Shown here piece by piece: positions 1 through 10,003 of a stretch of DNA of 64,000 bases. Made by a program: the position numbers and the translations under genes. The stretch comes from Colocasia esculenta. Taxonomy: Eukaryota > Streptophyta > Magnoliopsida > Alismatales > Araceae. The notes beneath the pieces are model-generated. The model was not told the origin of the DNA, did not search any database, and worked only from the letters and a program-made list of their open reading frames with translations. Within the stretch, counting starts at the first letter, position 1; every line of letters begins with the position of its first letter. The stretch is taken from assembly GCA_014218235.1 (NCBI GenBank), contig CM024760.1, forward strand, positions 68,574,961 to 68,638,960, in the 5' to 3' direction.

Positions 1-867
1 ATACATAGAAGATCTTCTCTCTTTGCGTGGATGGAAAGACAAAAGACCGTTGAACTTCTTCAGTACCATGCAGTCTAACGTAAACTAGAACTTCGAGACA
101 ATGGACACTTCAACGTTCAAATTTCAAAAGAGTTATATATATAGAAGAATGAAGCTCCAAAAAGAACTGAGAGTGTGGTTAACGAGCAACAGTTAGAGAA
201 ACAAGTGATCAACGCATACAACTTTCTGCAAGCTTCCCTAGAGCCAACCAAAAATTCCCATCTGTTCTAGCTCTTGCTCTCTATACTAAGTGTAGATCTG
301 TGAGAGAGCCTTTTGTTCTAAGAAGAGTTCTTTATTGTAGATCTTTTCCTTCTCAGTTCTTAGCTTCAGATCAAGCAGTGTTCTATAAGCTTGATCTAGG
401 GGCTTTATCTCTGAACCTTTTCTTGTGTTGTTCCCTTCAGTGTAAAGGAAGACTTGGTGGTATCCAGGGTGTTATTTCCTTCGGGTAGAAGGAAGACCTG
501 GTGGTATCCAGGGTGTTATTTCCCTTCAGGTAGAAGGAAGACCTGGTGGGTTCCAGGGTGTTGTTCCCTGTGTGTGGAGGAAGACTAGCTGGGGTGCTGT
601 AGTGTCCTTAAGGGGGACTGTACCCTTGTTAGTGAAATCCTAAGATATTGCTCAGGGACTAGATGTAGGACTCCTAAGGAGAGGAGATCTGAACTAGGAT
701 AATTCTCTGTGTCGTATGATTGCCTTTGTGTGTTTGATTTTTCCTTCACCAACACTAACAATCTGCGAAGTGTGTTTTGTGTGACTATTTTGTGAACATG
801 TTGAAAGTTCTCAATATTTTTAAGAATCCCATTCACCCCCCCCTCTGGGCTTGCTAGCTGGGCAAAA
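1..867 (+). repeat. E1 5' LTR, right-hand part only
   Basis: These bases match the last 874 bases of the E1 3' LTR (25128-26001) with scattered differences. The LTR ends at GGGCAAAA, where the other copies have GGGCAACA, and is followed after two bases by the primer site. About 1.24 kb of this LTR should lie left of the window. It contains tandem 45-bp units around 436-590 and the U5 motif GACTAGATGTAGGACTCC. Confidence 0.9.
436..590 (+). repeat. Tandem 45-bp units in the E1 5' LTR
   Basis: About three units run in a row, each holding GGAAGACCTGGTGG followed by a TATCCAGGGTGTT-like stretch and TTCCCTTCGGG. The unit is a multiple of three, so an open frame (300-488) reads through part of it with a GRPGGIQGV-like repeat. 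The same units occur at 25560-25715 and, inverted, in both E2 LTRs. Confidence 0.75.
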
Positions 868-869
868 AG

Positions 870-881
870 TGGTATCAGAGC
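870..881 (+). promoter_or_regulatory. E1 primer binding site (initiator Met-tRNA)
   Basis: TGGTATCAGAGC starts two bases after the LTR. It is the complement of the 3' end of plant initiator methionine tRNA, the usual primer of plant copia elements for minus-strand DNA synthesis. It is intact here. Confidence 0.9.
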
Positions 882-932
882 TAGTCTCTTCGACAAAGAA
901 GAAGATCCAACGATCTGAAGAGAAAAGATCAA

Positions 933-2706
933 ATGGCAGCCCAAGGTCACTCCGAAGGCTAGTCAGTCAACAGGCCACCTCTATTCGATGTAGAAGATTA
1001 CACATATTGGAAAACAAGAATGGAATACTTCCTACAAGGCTCTGACTTTCAAATCTGGTCAATTGTGGAAGAAGGAGACCTTCTAGTCACCAACGAAAAG
1101 GACAAATGGACAAAAGATGATAGAAAGAAGATTTCTCTCAACTGCAAAGCTAAGAGCATATTATGCTGTGCACTTAGCAAGGAAGAATTTAACCGAGTTT
1201 CAGCCTGTAAATCAACAATGGAGATGTGGGAGAAGTTAAGAATCACTTATGAAGGCACAGATAAAGTGAAAGAAACCAGAATAGACATTCTGGTAACGCA
1301 ATATGAGATTTTCCAGATGCAGTCAGGAGAAACCATTACACAGATATTCAGCAGATTTACAGACATCACCAATGGGTTAGCAGGATTAGCAAAAAGGAAT
1401 GAGATGGGAGACATGGTAAGGAAAATTCTTAGATCTCTACCATGTTCTTGGACTCCCAAGGTAACAGCCATAAAAGAAGCCAATGACTTGAAAAGGATGT
1501 CATTGGAAAAGCTCATTGGGTCCCTCATGGCCCATGAGATAAACATGGAGAGATTAGGAGAATCATCTAGTAGGAAGAAGCACACAAATGCCCTTAAAGC
1601 AGCAGAAGGCAGCTCTGAGGAACAATCTGAAGATGAAGCCAGTAGTGAAGACACTGAAGACGAAGAAGCTATGCTATATAGGAAGCTTCAACGAATCTTA
1701 GCCAAAAAGAAAAGATATCAGTCAGCAGAAGATACTTCAAGAAAAATAAGGATTTAAGAAGATAGAAGGAAAGGACTCAAAGAAAGTTGAACCTATATGC
1801 TACGAGTGTAAGAAGCCCTGACACATCAAGATAGAGTGTCCGAAGCTCAAGAAATCAGAATAGAGAAAGAAGGAAAGTTCAAGAAAACTAATAAGATTCA
1901 AGAAGAAAGCTATAGCAGCAGCTTGGGATAACAGTAGCGACTCGAACAGCGAGTCAAGCTCGAGTAGCGAGGAAAAAGAAGAAGCTAACTTGGCTTTCAT
2001 GGCCAACACAGAAGAAAAGTTAACTTCTGACTCATCTTTCGATTCCTGTAATGATTCTAATGATTTAGAAGAAGCTTTCAACAAGCTTTATAGAAAATAT
2101 AGAGATGTATCTAAATTACTAAAAGCTAGTAAGAAAAATCATACTTGCCTAGAAAACACAAATTCAGACTTAAAATCTAAAAATGAACAACTAGAAAAGC
2201 AAATCAATGAACTTAAAAGAAGAAACGATCTGTTATGCGAGGATCTGAAAAATAAAAATAAACAAATAACAAAATTACAAAAACAAAAAACCTTAGAAGA
2301 ATTAAAAGGTGAAGTTAAAACTCTAATAGAAGAACATGAAAAACTATTTAGTACATTAGAAAAATTCACCAATGGGAAAAATTCCTTAATAGTAAAAGGT
2401 GCTAGACGGTCAGGAAAAAGAAAACAAGGATTAGGCTATACACCCCTAGATAATGAAGACACAATAGTATATCCTAAAACATATCCTACTCCTAAATTTG
2501 TAGTTGAACAAGATACTTCATATAAATCAAACCTTAAGTATGTTCCATATGAAAGGGTAACTAAAACAACATGTTGTAGCCATTGCAACAAACTAGGTCA
2601 CAGTAAAATAACTTGTCCAACCAAACACAAAAAATAGATAATTAAAAGAAAAATTGATGACACTGACCATCCAGGACCCAAAAGAACTTGGGTACCTAAA
2701 GCTTGA
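933..2706 (+). pseudogene. gag: E1 gag (broken)
   Basis: This encodes the nucleocapsid and capsid precursor that packages element RNA. The start is placed at ATG 933 by comparison with E2 (protein start MAAQG). A TAG interrupts at 960, a frameshift follows near 1735-1745, and the first zinc knuckle has lost a glycine codon to TGA near 1822. The capsid part (UBN2/DUF4219-like, about 1020-1700) is well preserved. A long coiled-coil stretch (about 2080-2370) precedes a second knuckle, CCSHCNKLGHSKITCP. Another stop follows at about 2635, and the reading ends with VPKA and TGA at 2704-2706. That stop overlaps an ATG for pol (TGATG). Confidence 0.88.
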
Positions 2707-3522
2707 TGTTTTCATTTTAGGGAAACCTTCGAGCATCCAAATGGTATTTGGATAGTGGATGCTCAAGGCACATGTCAGGTAATAGAAAGCTATTCTCTAA
2801 CCTCGAAGCTGAAGAAGGCACAGTGACATATGGAGACAATGGAAAAGGAATAGTGATAGGATGCAGATCTATTGGCAATAAAGAGAAAATATTTATTGAA
2901 GATGTTCTATGCGTAAAAGGTTTGAAGCATAATCTCATCAGCATAAGCCAGCTATGTGATAGAGGACGTCAAATTAAGTTCCAAGAATCTAGATGCAGCA
3001 TCATGAAGGACGGAGCAGTTATTTTCGAAGCTAACAGAGAAAAGAATCTGTACGTACTTTACCTTGAAGATTTAAAAGATCAAGATATCTGTTTAGCAGC
3101 TAGTAAAGAGCAGTCAACTGATCTGTGACACAGAAGATTGGGTCACTGTAGCATGGATGGCATGAGAAAGATGATCAAGAGAAACCTGGTGGAAAATCTG
3201 CCGAAGGTCAGCACAAGAATGGACGGTGTATGTGGACCATGTGCAAAAGGAAAGCACACCAAGTCATCCTTCAAGTCCAAGACTATGGTAACAACCTCCA
3301 AACCCTTAGAACTCCTTCATATGGACTTATTTGGGCCAATGAGGACCAGAAGTCTTGGACGAAAGAATTTTGGATTCGTTATAGTAGATGACTATTCAAG
3401 ATTCACATGGGTATCCTTTCTGGAACACAAAGATGATACATTTGAAAGCTTTGTGAGCTTCAGTAAAAAGGTTCAGAAAAATAAGAAGTTTTGCATTCTT
3501 GGAATCCGGTCAGATCATGGAG
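2706..3522 (+). pseudogene. pol: E1 pol, 5' part: protease and N-terminal integrase (broken)
   Basis: The pol frame is shifted relative to gag and would start at the ATG overlapping the gag stop. The aspartic protease motif [11 protein letters not shown] lies at about 2748-2785. The pre-integrase zinc region follows (RRLGHCS, then CGPCAKGK), with a TGA replacing a tryptophan codon at about 3126. The first integrase aspartate is in HMDLFGP (about 3320) and the second in RSDHG at the break. A TAG stands at about 2718, just before the protease. The gene is cut at 3522 by E2 and continues at 17165. Confidence 0.9.
3518..3522. repeat. Target-site duplication of E2, left copy (TGGAG)
   Basis: TGGAG lies directly before the E2 LTR and recurs directly after the other E2 LTR at 17165-17169. 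Removing E2 and one copy restores continuity of the E1 integrase around the second catalytic aspartate. Confidence 0.97.
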
Positions 3523-5776
3523 TGTTGCCCTGTTGACAAGCCTAGAGGGGGGGTGAATGGGTTTTTATAAATTCAATCTAGGAGATACCTGTAACAAAAA
3601 ACAATCACATAAATGATCTTCGAACTACGTTAGTTACTCGTTAGTTTAAATAACAATTACGCAATGAAGACAATCACACAACACAAGGATTATCCTGGTT
3701 CGGACTTCCTTTTCTTAGGAGTCCTACGTCCAGTCCCTGAGCAACAACTCAGGATTGCACTAACTAGGGTACAGTCCCCCTAAGGACGCTACAACACCCA
3801 GCTCAGCTGGTCTTCCTTCACACACGAAGGGAACAACACCCTGGATGCCACCAGGTCTTCCTTTACAACCAAAGGGAGCAACACCCTGGATACCACCAGG
3901 TCTTCCTTCACACCCGAAGGGAACAGCACAGAGAAGAATGAAAAAGACTTTCACGCCCCTAGATCCAGCTTTTGATAAGAGAGGATCTGAAGCAACTAGA
4001 ACTGAGAGCGAAGAGATTATGGACCATTCACACTCTCAGAACTGTACAGGCTCTCTCAAGATTTTCACAAGAACTAGCGGAGAGCAAGAGAGCAAAAGAG
4101 CAAAAAGGAGTGAAGGATCTTGGCTCTTGATTTTCTTCAGAAGAATTTGAAAATAGTCTCTAGATCATCTATGCTTCTATTCTTCTGTCTTGTATATATA
4201 TCTTCAATTTGAAATCTAGTCGTTGAAGAGATCGTTGTCTCTCTCTTGAGTAGCCGTTAGACTGAATGACATCTGGAGTCTTGGAAGCTTCCTGTCACAG
4301 TCTTTTGATCACTTAAGCACGCAAAGAGATGAGATCTTCACAGAGATCCGTTGGCTTCTATTTGTCTAACGTTGTACAATGAAGTTACATCAAAGGTCTG
4401 CACAGATGTCAAGCTCAAATAGCAGACAGATAGGCTGTCTCTGATATCAGTCAACGTCAGTAGCAATAGTCAAGAAAATAGTAATACCAACTGGCTTAAG
4501 TCTAAAGGACGTTATCAGAATAAGCACGATAAAGGAAGATATAGTCTGCATGCATGCAGAGATACGTTCAGATCTCATAAATGCAAAAGCGTCAGAGAGA
4601 TGTCTACGTGGATTTTGACTGGTCAATGCTTTAAGATGAATAAGATATCAAAATATGAAGTTGAAGACTATATGACTTATGAAATCGTTATGAGTTATAG
4701 CAAATCGTTCTATAACAGAGGATATAAGAAATCGTTATGAATTATGGCAAGTCATTTGATTCTGAAGAAATCGATGTGAAACACTTAACAATCGTTACAC
4801 AAAGCAAGTCGTTATGAATTATGGCAAGTCGTTTTGATTCTAAAGAAATCGATGTGAAACACTTAACAAATCGTTACACAAAGCAAGTCGTTATGAATAT
4901 CAAAGAAATCGTTACGAGAACTAAAGAAATCGTTGCAGCTAGAAAGTCGTTACGAGTATCAAAGAAATCGTTACGAGAACTAAAGAAATCGTTGCGGTTA
5001 GCAAGTCGTTACGAGTATCAAAGAAATCGTTACGAGAACTAAAGAAGTCGTTGCGGCTATCAAGTCGTTACGAGTATCAAAGAAATCGTTACGAGAACTA
5101 AAGAAATCGTTGCGGCTATCAAGTCGTTACGAACTTCAAAGAAATCGTTGTGATAACTTATGAAGTCGTTACAACAAGCAAGTCGTTGCGAGTTCTAAAG
5201 AAATCGTTATGATAACTTATGAAGTCGTTACAACAAGCAAGTCGTTGCGAGTTCTAAAGAAATCGTTATGATCACTTATGAAGTCGTTACAACAAGTAAG
5301 TCGTTGCGAGTTCTAAAGAAATCGTTATGATAACTTATGAAGTCGTTACAACAAGCAAGTCGTTGCGAGTTCTAAAGAAATCGTTATGATAACTTATGAA
5401 GTCGTTACAACAAGTAAGTCGTTGCGAGTTCTAAAGAAATCGTTATGATAACTTATGAAGTCGTTACAACAAGCAAGTCGTTGTGACATCGACTTGATTG
5501 AAACGACATGACTTTTCAGTCTTATAAGAGAATCGTTATGAACTTTAACAGAAATCGATATGGACTTAGAGAAATCTCATGTTGAAAAGATTAAAGCTTC
5601 AGAGTAGTAATGCATACCTTTATTGGCTTGTTTGACTTCGGTAATTTTTCCTGTACTTAAGACTTATGAGATATTCAGCAGATATAATTGATAAATTCTT
5701 GTTTGGTTTTGTTAATCATCAAAATATGTATATATATACAATTAATTAAAATTGCATGGGGACAGACTGATCATCA
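3523..5776 (-). repeat. E2 3' LTR
   Basis: On the element strand the LTR starts TGATGATCAG and ends GGGCAACA (TG...CA ends). It holds a long AWCGAYTT array (about 4724-5540), 45-bp units near 3800-3930, and the U5 motif with GGACGTAGGACTCC. Its partner is 14911-17164. Confidence 0.96.
4724..5540 (-). repeat. AWCGAYTT core array in the E2 3' LTR, 59-bp higher-order unit
   Basis: On the element strand the cores AACGATTT, AACGACTT and ATCGATTT recur every 17-21 bp. In much of the array three cores form a 59-bp unit with spacing 21-17-21, repeated about five times in 5168-5480 and in a variant form in 4880-5150. Every core carries a CpG. The array lies in the U3 part of the LTR, before the U5 motif. 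Confidence 0.9.
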
Positions 5777-5790
5777 ATCTCCCCCTTTTT
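5777..5790 (-). promoter_or_regulatory. E2 proximal polypurine tract
   Basis: On the element strand AAAAAGGGGGAGAT abuts the 3' LTR. This is the primer for plus-strand DNA synthesis. It is preceded by GTTTTGTCATCACC, one arm of an inverted repeat whose partner is inside the LTR (5706-5724). Confidence 0.9.
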
Positions 5791-5842
5791 GGTGATGACA
5801 AAACTGAACAATAAGCATAAAAAATATCTGAATTTTTTGTAC

Positions 5843-5858
5843 TTTTCTCCCCCTTTTT
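5843..5858 (-). promoter_or_regulatory. E2 distal (second) polypurine tract
   Basis: On the element strand a second tract, AAAAAGGGGGAGAAAA, preceded by AATGAC, lies about 70 bp before the LTR. The same tract occurs in E1, E3, E4 and E6. Confidence 0.8.
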
Positions 5859-5937
5859 GTCATTAAGCAAAAAGAAACACTTTGACAAAGAAAGAAGAGA
5901 GAAAGAGAAGGAGAGAATACACATAGAGTCATGGCAT

Positions 5938-8105
5938 TCATTGCGGAGGTACAGGCAAATAGAAGGCAGGAGACAACAGAGAGGCAAAATGGGAGATGGT
6001 TTCCCATGCCTGAACTTCCTGCTCTTCAAAAAAAGTCTTAAAAGCGCCAAAAGACACAGAGTAAGATGGTCCCATGGTGGAAGCCATCCGTTTGATATGA
6101 AGATCTAAATGCCTATAGAGAAGATCAGCATAGGCATCTTTGTCCATGTTGAACTTGAGAAACCGAGAAGTGCCAAAGCTGGCACAGGAGAGGAACTGGT
6201 CCATGGTGACCGGATAGTGATTGTGGTTAGCTCTGAGAGCTTGGTGCAAAGCCACATACACTTTGTATCTTTCTTCCCAGACCCTGAAGGGGTCATCAAC
6301 AAAATTGATGGAGTTCATATCTAAAAAAGTGGCTGGAGAAATAGCTGGTTTGCCTTCCCTGGCCTGAGCTTCATTGAGTGTTGACAACTGCTGAGCTGAC
6401 AGAGGGTAGAATGTGGACCAATCAGAAGATGTGAGCCTTTCACATTCATACAAGATAGGGGAGAGAACTTCAGCCTTGACATGGCCTTGGTGATATTCCC
6501 TGAAGAGGAATCTAGAAAAGGAAACCATGCATCCTTTCTGAACTTTAATTCTGCCCAAAACCCTGGCATAACGCTCAAAGATGATGGATCCTACAGAGGA
6601 TTCCATAACTGGAAAGTGAATTTGAGGCAGGGCTATCTCCTCGGGTATTTGAAGAGTAGCAAAGTCTACCTTAATATCTGAAGAGTGAGCTGGAACTGGA
6701 GACAAGGCTGAAATGGCCTTCTTGAACTGACAGAGCTGAACTTCTGGAAGTTTATTAATGTATCTGAAGTTGTTGAAGAGCATGAAATGCCTGATCATCT
6801 TGATTTCTGATTGAATGAAGGGTGCCCAGAGTTCTTTGTGATACATCCTGAACCATTCAGAGAGAGTCAAGGAGTGGTCCCTTGGAGGAAATCTGGCAGA
6901 TCTGGCAAGAGTGAACTTCTTGAGAAGATCCTTGTGACCTTTGCCCCACTGCTCTTCAGATTTGGAGTGAGCAAGAGAGAAAATTTTGGATTTTTCGGTT
7001 TTTGAAAGAGAAGTATAAGGAAAAATAGTGTGCAGATAATCTGTAAGGTTTTGAAAAGGAAGGTTGATGATGGTGGCATAAGCAACTTTAGAAAGGTATT
7101 CCCTATACAGTGGGTTATGGTGGTTGGCCACTGTGAGAGAAAACCACAAAGGAGGGTATTTGGGTTCAGAGGAAGAGGAAGAGGTAGAAGTAAGTTTCCT
7201 CTTCTTGGAGGCAGGAACAGAAGGATCTGTCCTGTGAATATGGTCTCCCACTTTCAACACAGACCTGAGGATCCCTTCCTCAAATTCATCCTTTATCTTT
7301 TCAATAAAGGGAGAACTGAGTTGAGCATGTACAGGTATGATAGTGATGAAAGATGGTGGAGGAGTAGGATGAAGGAAAGAATGTGAAGTAGTGTGAGGAG
7401 CATCAGTGGGTCCAAGGGAGGGACCGGAGGAGGAGGATGATGCTCCAGCTGAGGATCCAGGAGGGGCCTCAAATGAAGGAGAAGGAATGGTGGACTGAAA
7501 TGGAGTAGGAGATGAAATTGGTCTAGATTGAGGCTTCTTGAATGTTTGAGGAGCAGGAGGTGCTGTAGGAGCTGATGGTGGAGTGGGAGGAATAGGTGTG
7601 TGAGAGGGGGAAGAGGGAGCTGGGGGCTTGGGTGCCAAGATCTCTTCTGCCTCTAACTGCACAGACTCACTCTCCAATGGTCTGGAATCTTGCACAGATG
7701 GCCCTGCATCCTGAACATCTGGCCCTGTTGGCCCTGCATCTTGAACATCTGGCCCTGTTGGCCCTGCATTTTCTGATGCTGCTGCTGCTCCTGGTGAAAC
7801 TGCTTCTTCTTGAGGAGGAGGAGCATGAGCTCCAACTACCTTGATAATATCTGAGAGCATCCCTTTCATGCTGCTCATTTCCTGGTTGAACCAAGTCATA
7901 GCATTTCTGATTTGGGCCAACTCTTTGTTAGCCGAAGCTTGACTCAGAAAAATAGAGTTGACATCTGACTGGAGAGAACATAGTAGTTCACCTTGAACAT
8001 TTAACCTTTCAATTACTGGCTTCAAATGTATGACAATTTTCTTCTTAGCCTTCCTCTGAAATGGAGAATCAGCCAGGAGAGGAACTCCAGAGGCAACCGC
8101 TTTTC
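5938..8105 (-). CDS. E2 third coding region, C-terminal half (unassigned)
   Basis: This 695-residue open stretch continues the protein begun at 9605 in another frame. A one-base loss near 8108 separates the two; no ATG is needed at its start. A short helical segment (about residues 1-60 from the TTG at 8025) is followed by repeats of AGPTGPDVQD, then about 150 residues rich in Pro and Ser. A conserved globular part begins near residue 270 (PPLWFSL, LTLSEWF, PEVQL, LHIKRM, MGPSY) and runs to the end. The same block is recognisable in E1, E3 and E4, and its tail in E6. I know no function for it. There is no signal peptide or membrane segment, so an envelope role is not supported by sequence. 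Confidence 0.75.
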
Positions 8106-9605
8106 CTTTCTTCTTACTTTTATTTTCTGGGGAGGGACATCATCATCTGAGCTCGAAGAGCTTGCAGTCACTCCTTCTCTGTCATCCAGATTGGAAAAAT
8201 CTCTTTGCTCTTCAACCTTCTCAACATCTGGAGATGCACCTTCATGACCTTCTTTTGATAGCTCCCCCTCAATAGGAGCATTTTCTTCATCTGATACTTG
8301 CTCCCCCTGACTGGGAGCAGGTTCCACTTGTGAGTCACCTTGGGCAGCTTGGTGCTCGACCTCGACTGGAACATCTTCCATCTGCTCATCAATGTGGCCT
8401 GGTGCCACAGTCTCTTTAGCAACACTGCTACTTGCTTCTGGAGCACTGGAAATAAAAGGAATAGAATCTATGATGTCTGCCAGAATCGATGCAACTACAA
8501 TTGAGGGATGTGGGTCCTCAACAGGAGTAATGTCCTCTGGGAGGAGATCCTCAATGCGCCTTTCTGCAAAGGTTTGAACTGGTTCTTCTGGAAATCCTGA
8601 AGCTTCTGCAGACGCCCTTTCTTCTTCTACTGCACTTTCATACTGAACTTCTGCAATGGAGGGTCCTGAAGATTCTGCTGCTTCAACTGCTGGAGCTAAA
8701 ATTGACTCCACTGGCAATTCTGGATCCATATTTGCTGATTCCATCTCCGGATGAACAACTGCAGTGTCGATAATGATGGCCTCGCCTTCGGCCACTGAAG
8801 CCTTGAACCAAATACCATTCTCCACAGAGAAACCACTCTTCTTCAAATTCCTGGACCTGATTGCTTGGCCCATTTTCTCTACAACTGCCCCAGAGAAATC
8901 AACACCGAAGTGTTTGAAAATTTTGGTGAGTAGATGGGCATAAGGCAGGGACACATTTAACTTACTCTTGGTGTCCCAAATCTGATCTCTTGCAAACTTC
9001 ATTCTTTCCATTATCACTGCGGCCATATTTATTTCCTTATTCTGAATGGCCCAGTACATCATGTCCGAATCGGCCTTTGTGCAAGATGAAAACGTTGCAC
9101 TTCTGGGAACTAGGATTTGACAGACAATAAAATGGAGAAGACGATTGAAGGCTGATAGTTGATTTATGTCGATCTTGCCGTCTCTCAGCTTGAATCCTGG
9201 CCCTATAATTCCCAGACCTTTCACTTGGGCATCCTCAGAGTGAATCCCACTAAATCCGGAAGTCTTTACATTGAACAACACTTTCAGCAACTCAGGGTCT
9301 ATTCTAATCAAAGTTCCCTTTACTGACGAAACCAGAGACCCATCTTCCTCTGTTCGCATACACACAAAAAAGGCTTTTACCAAGTCCGGATAACTGACCT
9401 CTGAAAAGGTGGAAATTTCTGTCCACTGCATCTGATTGATCAACTCTACTAAGCTGCTCATTCCACTTTTCCGCAGATTAGCTACATCTACTGCTTTGTT
9501 GCCACAGAGCTTCGTCTTCACAAATGTGAACCTCTCCTGCTCCTCAGGAGTGAGGAACTCGGCGCTGTAGCCACCCAAACTGCCGGCGATGATAGGAGCG
9601 GCCAT
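8022..9605 (-). CDS. E2 third coding region, N-terminal half: Transposase_32-like ('putative plant transposon protein') domain
   Basis: This 527-residue open frame starts at ATG 9605, 398 bp after the pol stop. Residues 1-250 resemble, by motif recall, the plant family labelled 'putative plant transposon protein' (Transposase_32-like): VKGTLIRIDPELLKVLF, then FNRLLHFIVCQILVPRS, then the block SLPYAHLLTKIFKHFG. No enzymatic activity is established for that family. Residues 280-500 are acidic and low in complexity. After about 8108 the frame departs from its relatives, so the last 30 residues (to 8022) are probably out-of-frame. Homologues are at 19839 (E1), 26455 (E3), 35339 (E4) and 59481 (E6). 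It is likely translated from a separate or spliced RNA, since pol ends with a plain stop. Confidence 0.8.
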   Translation of the reverse strand: MAAPIIAGSLGGYSAEFLTPEEQERFTFVKTKLCGNKAVDVANLRKSGMSSLVELINQMQWTEISTFSEVSYPDLVKAFFVCMRTEEDGSLVSSVKGTLIRIDPELLKVLFNVKTSGFSGIHSEDAQVKGLGIIGPGFKLRDGKIDINQLSAFNRLLHFIVCQILVPRSATFSSCTKADSDMMYWAIQNKEINMAAVIMERMKFARDQIWDTKSKLNVSLPYAHLLTKIFKHFGVDFSGAVVEKMGQAIRSRNLKKSGFSVENGIWFKASVAEGEAIIIDTAVVHPEMESANMDPELPVESILAPAVEAAESSGPSIAEVQYESAVEEERASAEASGFPEEPVQTFAERRIEDLLPEDITPVEDPHPSIVVASILADIIDSIPFISSAPEASSSVAKETVAPGHIDEQMEDVPVEVEHQAAQGDSQVEPAPSQGEQVSDEENAPIEGELSKEGHEGASPDVEKVEEQRDFSNLDDREGVTASSSSSDDDVPPQKIKVRRKEKRLPLEFLSWLILHFRGRLRRKLSYI

Positions 9606-10003
9606 AGATTCAGGTGGGAAAGATAACGGAGGGTGGAGACGGAAGGTGAGGAGAAAGAATCCTCAAGAAATTTTGCGGGAAGTAGGAGGAAGATTCGAAT
9701 TTGCAGAGGATTGAGATGGAGTTGTTAGGGCATCGGCTCGAGCGGCAGGCTAAAAGAGGGGAAAGAGGTAGACGATGAGGCACGAATCGTTCTGACATCG
9801 ATTTTATGAATAAATTAATGCTACGGAGAAAGTGAGGCGCCAAGCGGCGGAGAAAACGACAAAAGGTTTTGACCGTTCAACTGGACTTCAATGAGAGAGA
9901 GTTTATTGCAATATAATTTGAATTTTTTTTTTTGCTTATCGCCAAGGAGGGAAAAATTGCTTTAATTCTAAACTTTAATATGCCACTTGTAAGCAAACTT
10001 TTA
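9606..10003 (-). other. E2 spacer between pol and the third coding region
   Basis: This is 398 bp with no convincing gene. An open stretch (9843-9610) has no match in frame with the downstream ATG, but its sequence FPQNFLR resembles short stretches before the start codon in E1, E3 and E6. The spacer may hold a splice acceptor or another signal for expressing the third gene. Confidence 0.6.

Noticed and set aside
585..950. Minus-strand open frame across the E1 LTR edge
   Set aside because: It spans the LTR, primer site and gag leader and has no homology; a shadow of the repeat.
4724..5540. CRISPR-like or centromeric satellite array
   Set aside because: Repeats are regular, but they sit inside LTRs, occur in both E2 LTRs at the same place, and the spacers are not unique; this is a eukaryotic transposon repeat.
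8000..8120. Programmed frameshift between the two halves of the third gene in E2
   Set aside because: E1 and E3 carry the corresponding regions in one frame, so a simple base loss in an A run is the better explanation.
5938..9605. Retroviral-type envelope gene
   Set aside because: Its position fits, but I see no signal peptide, cleavage site or hydrophobic anchor in either half.
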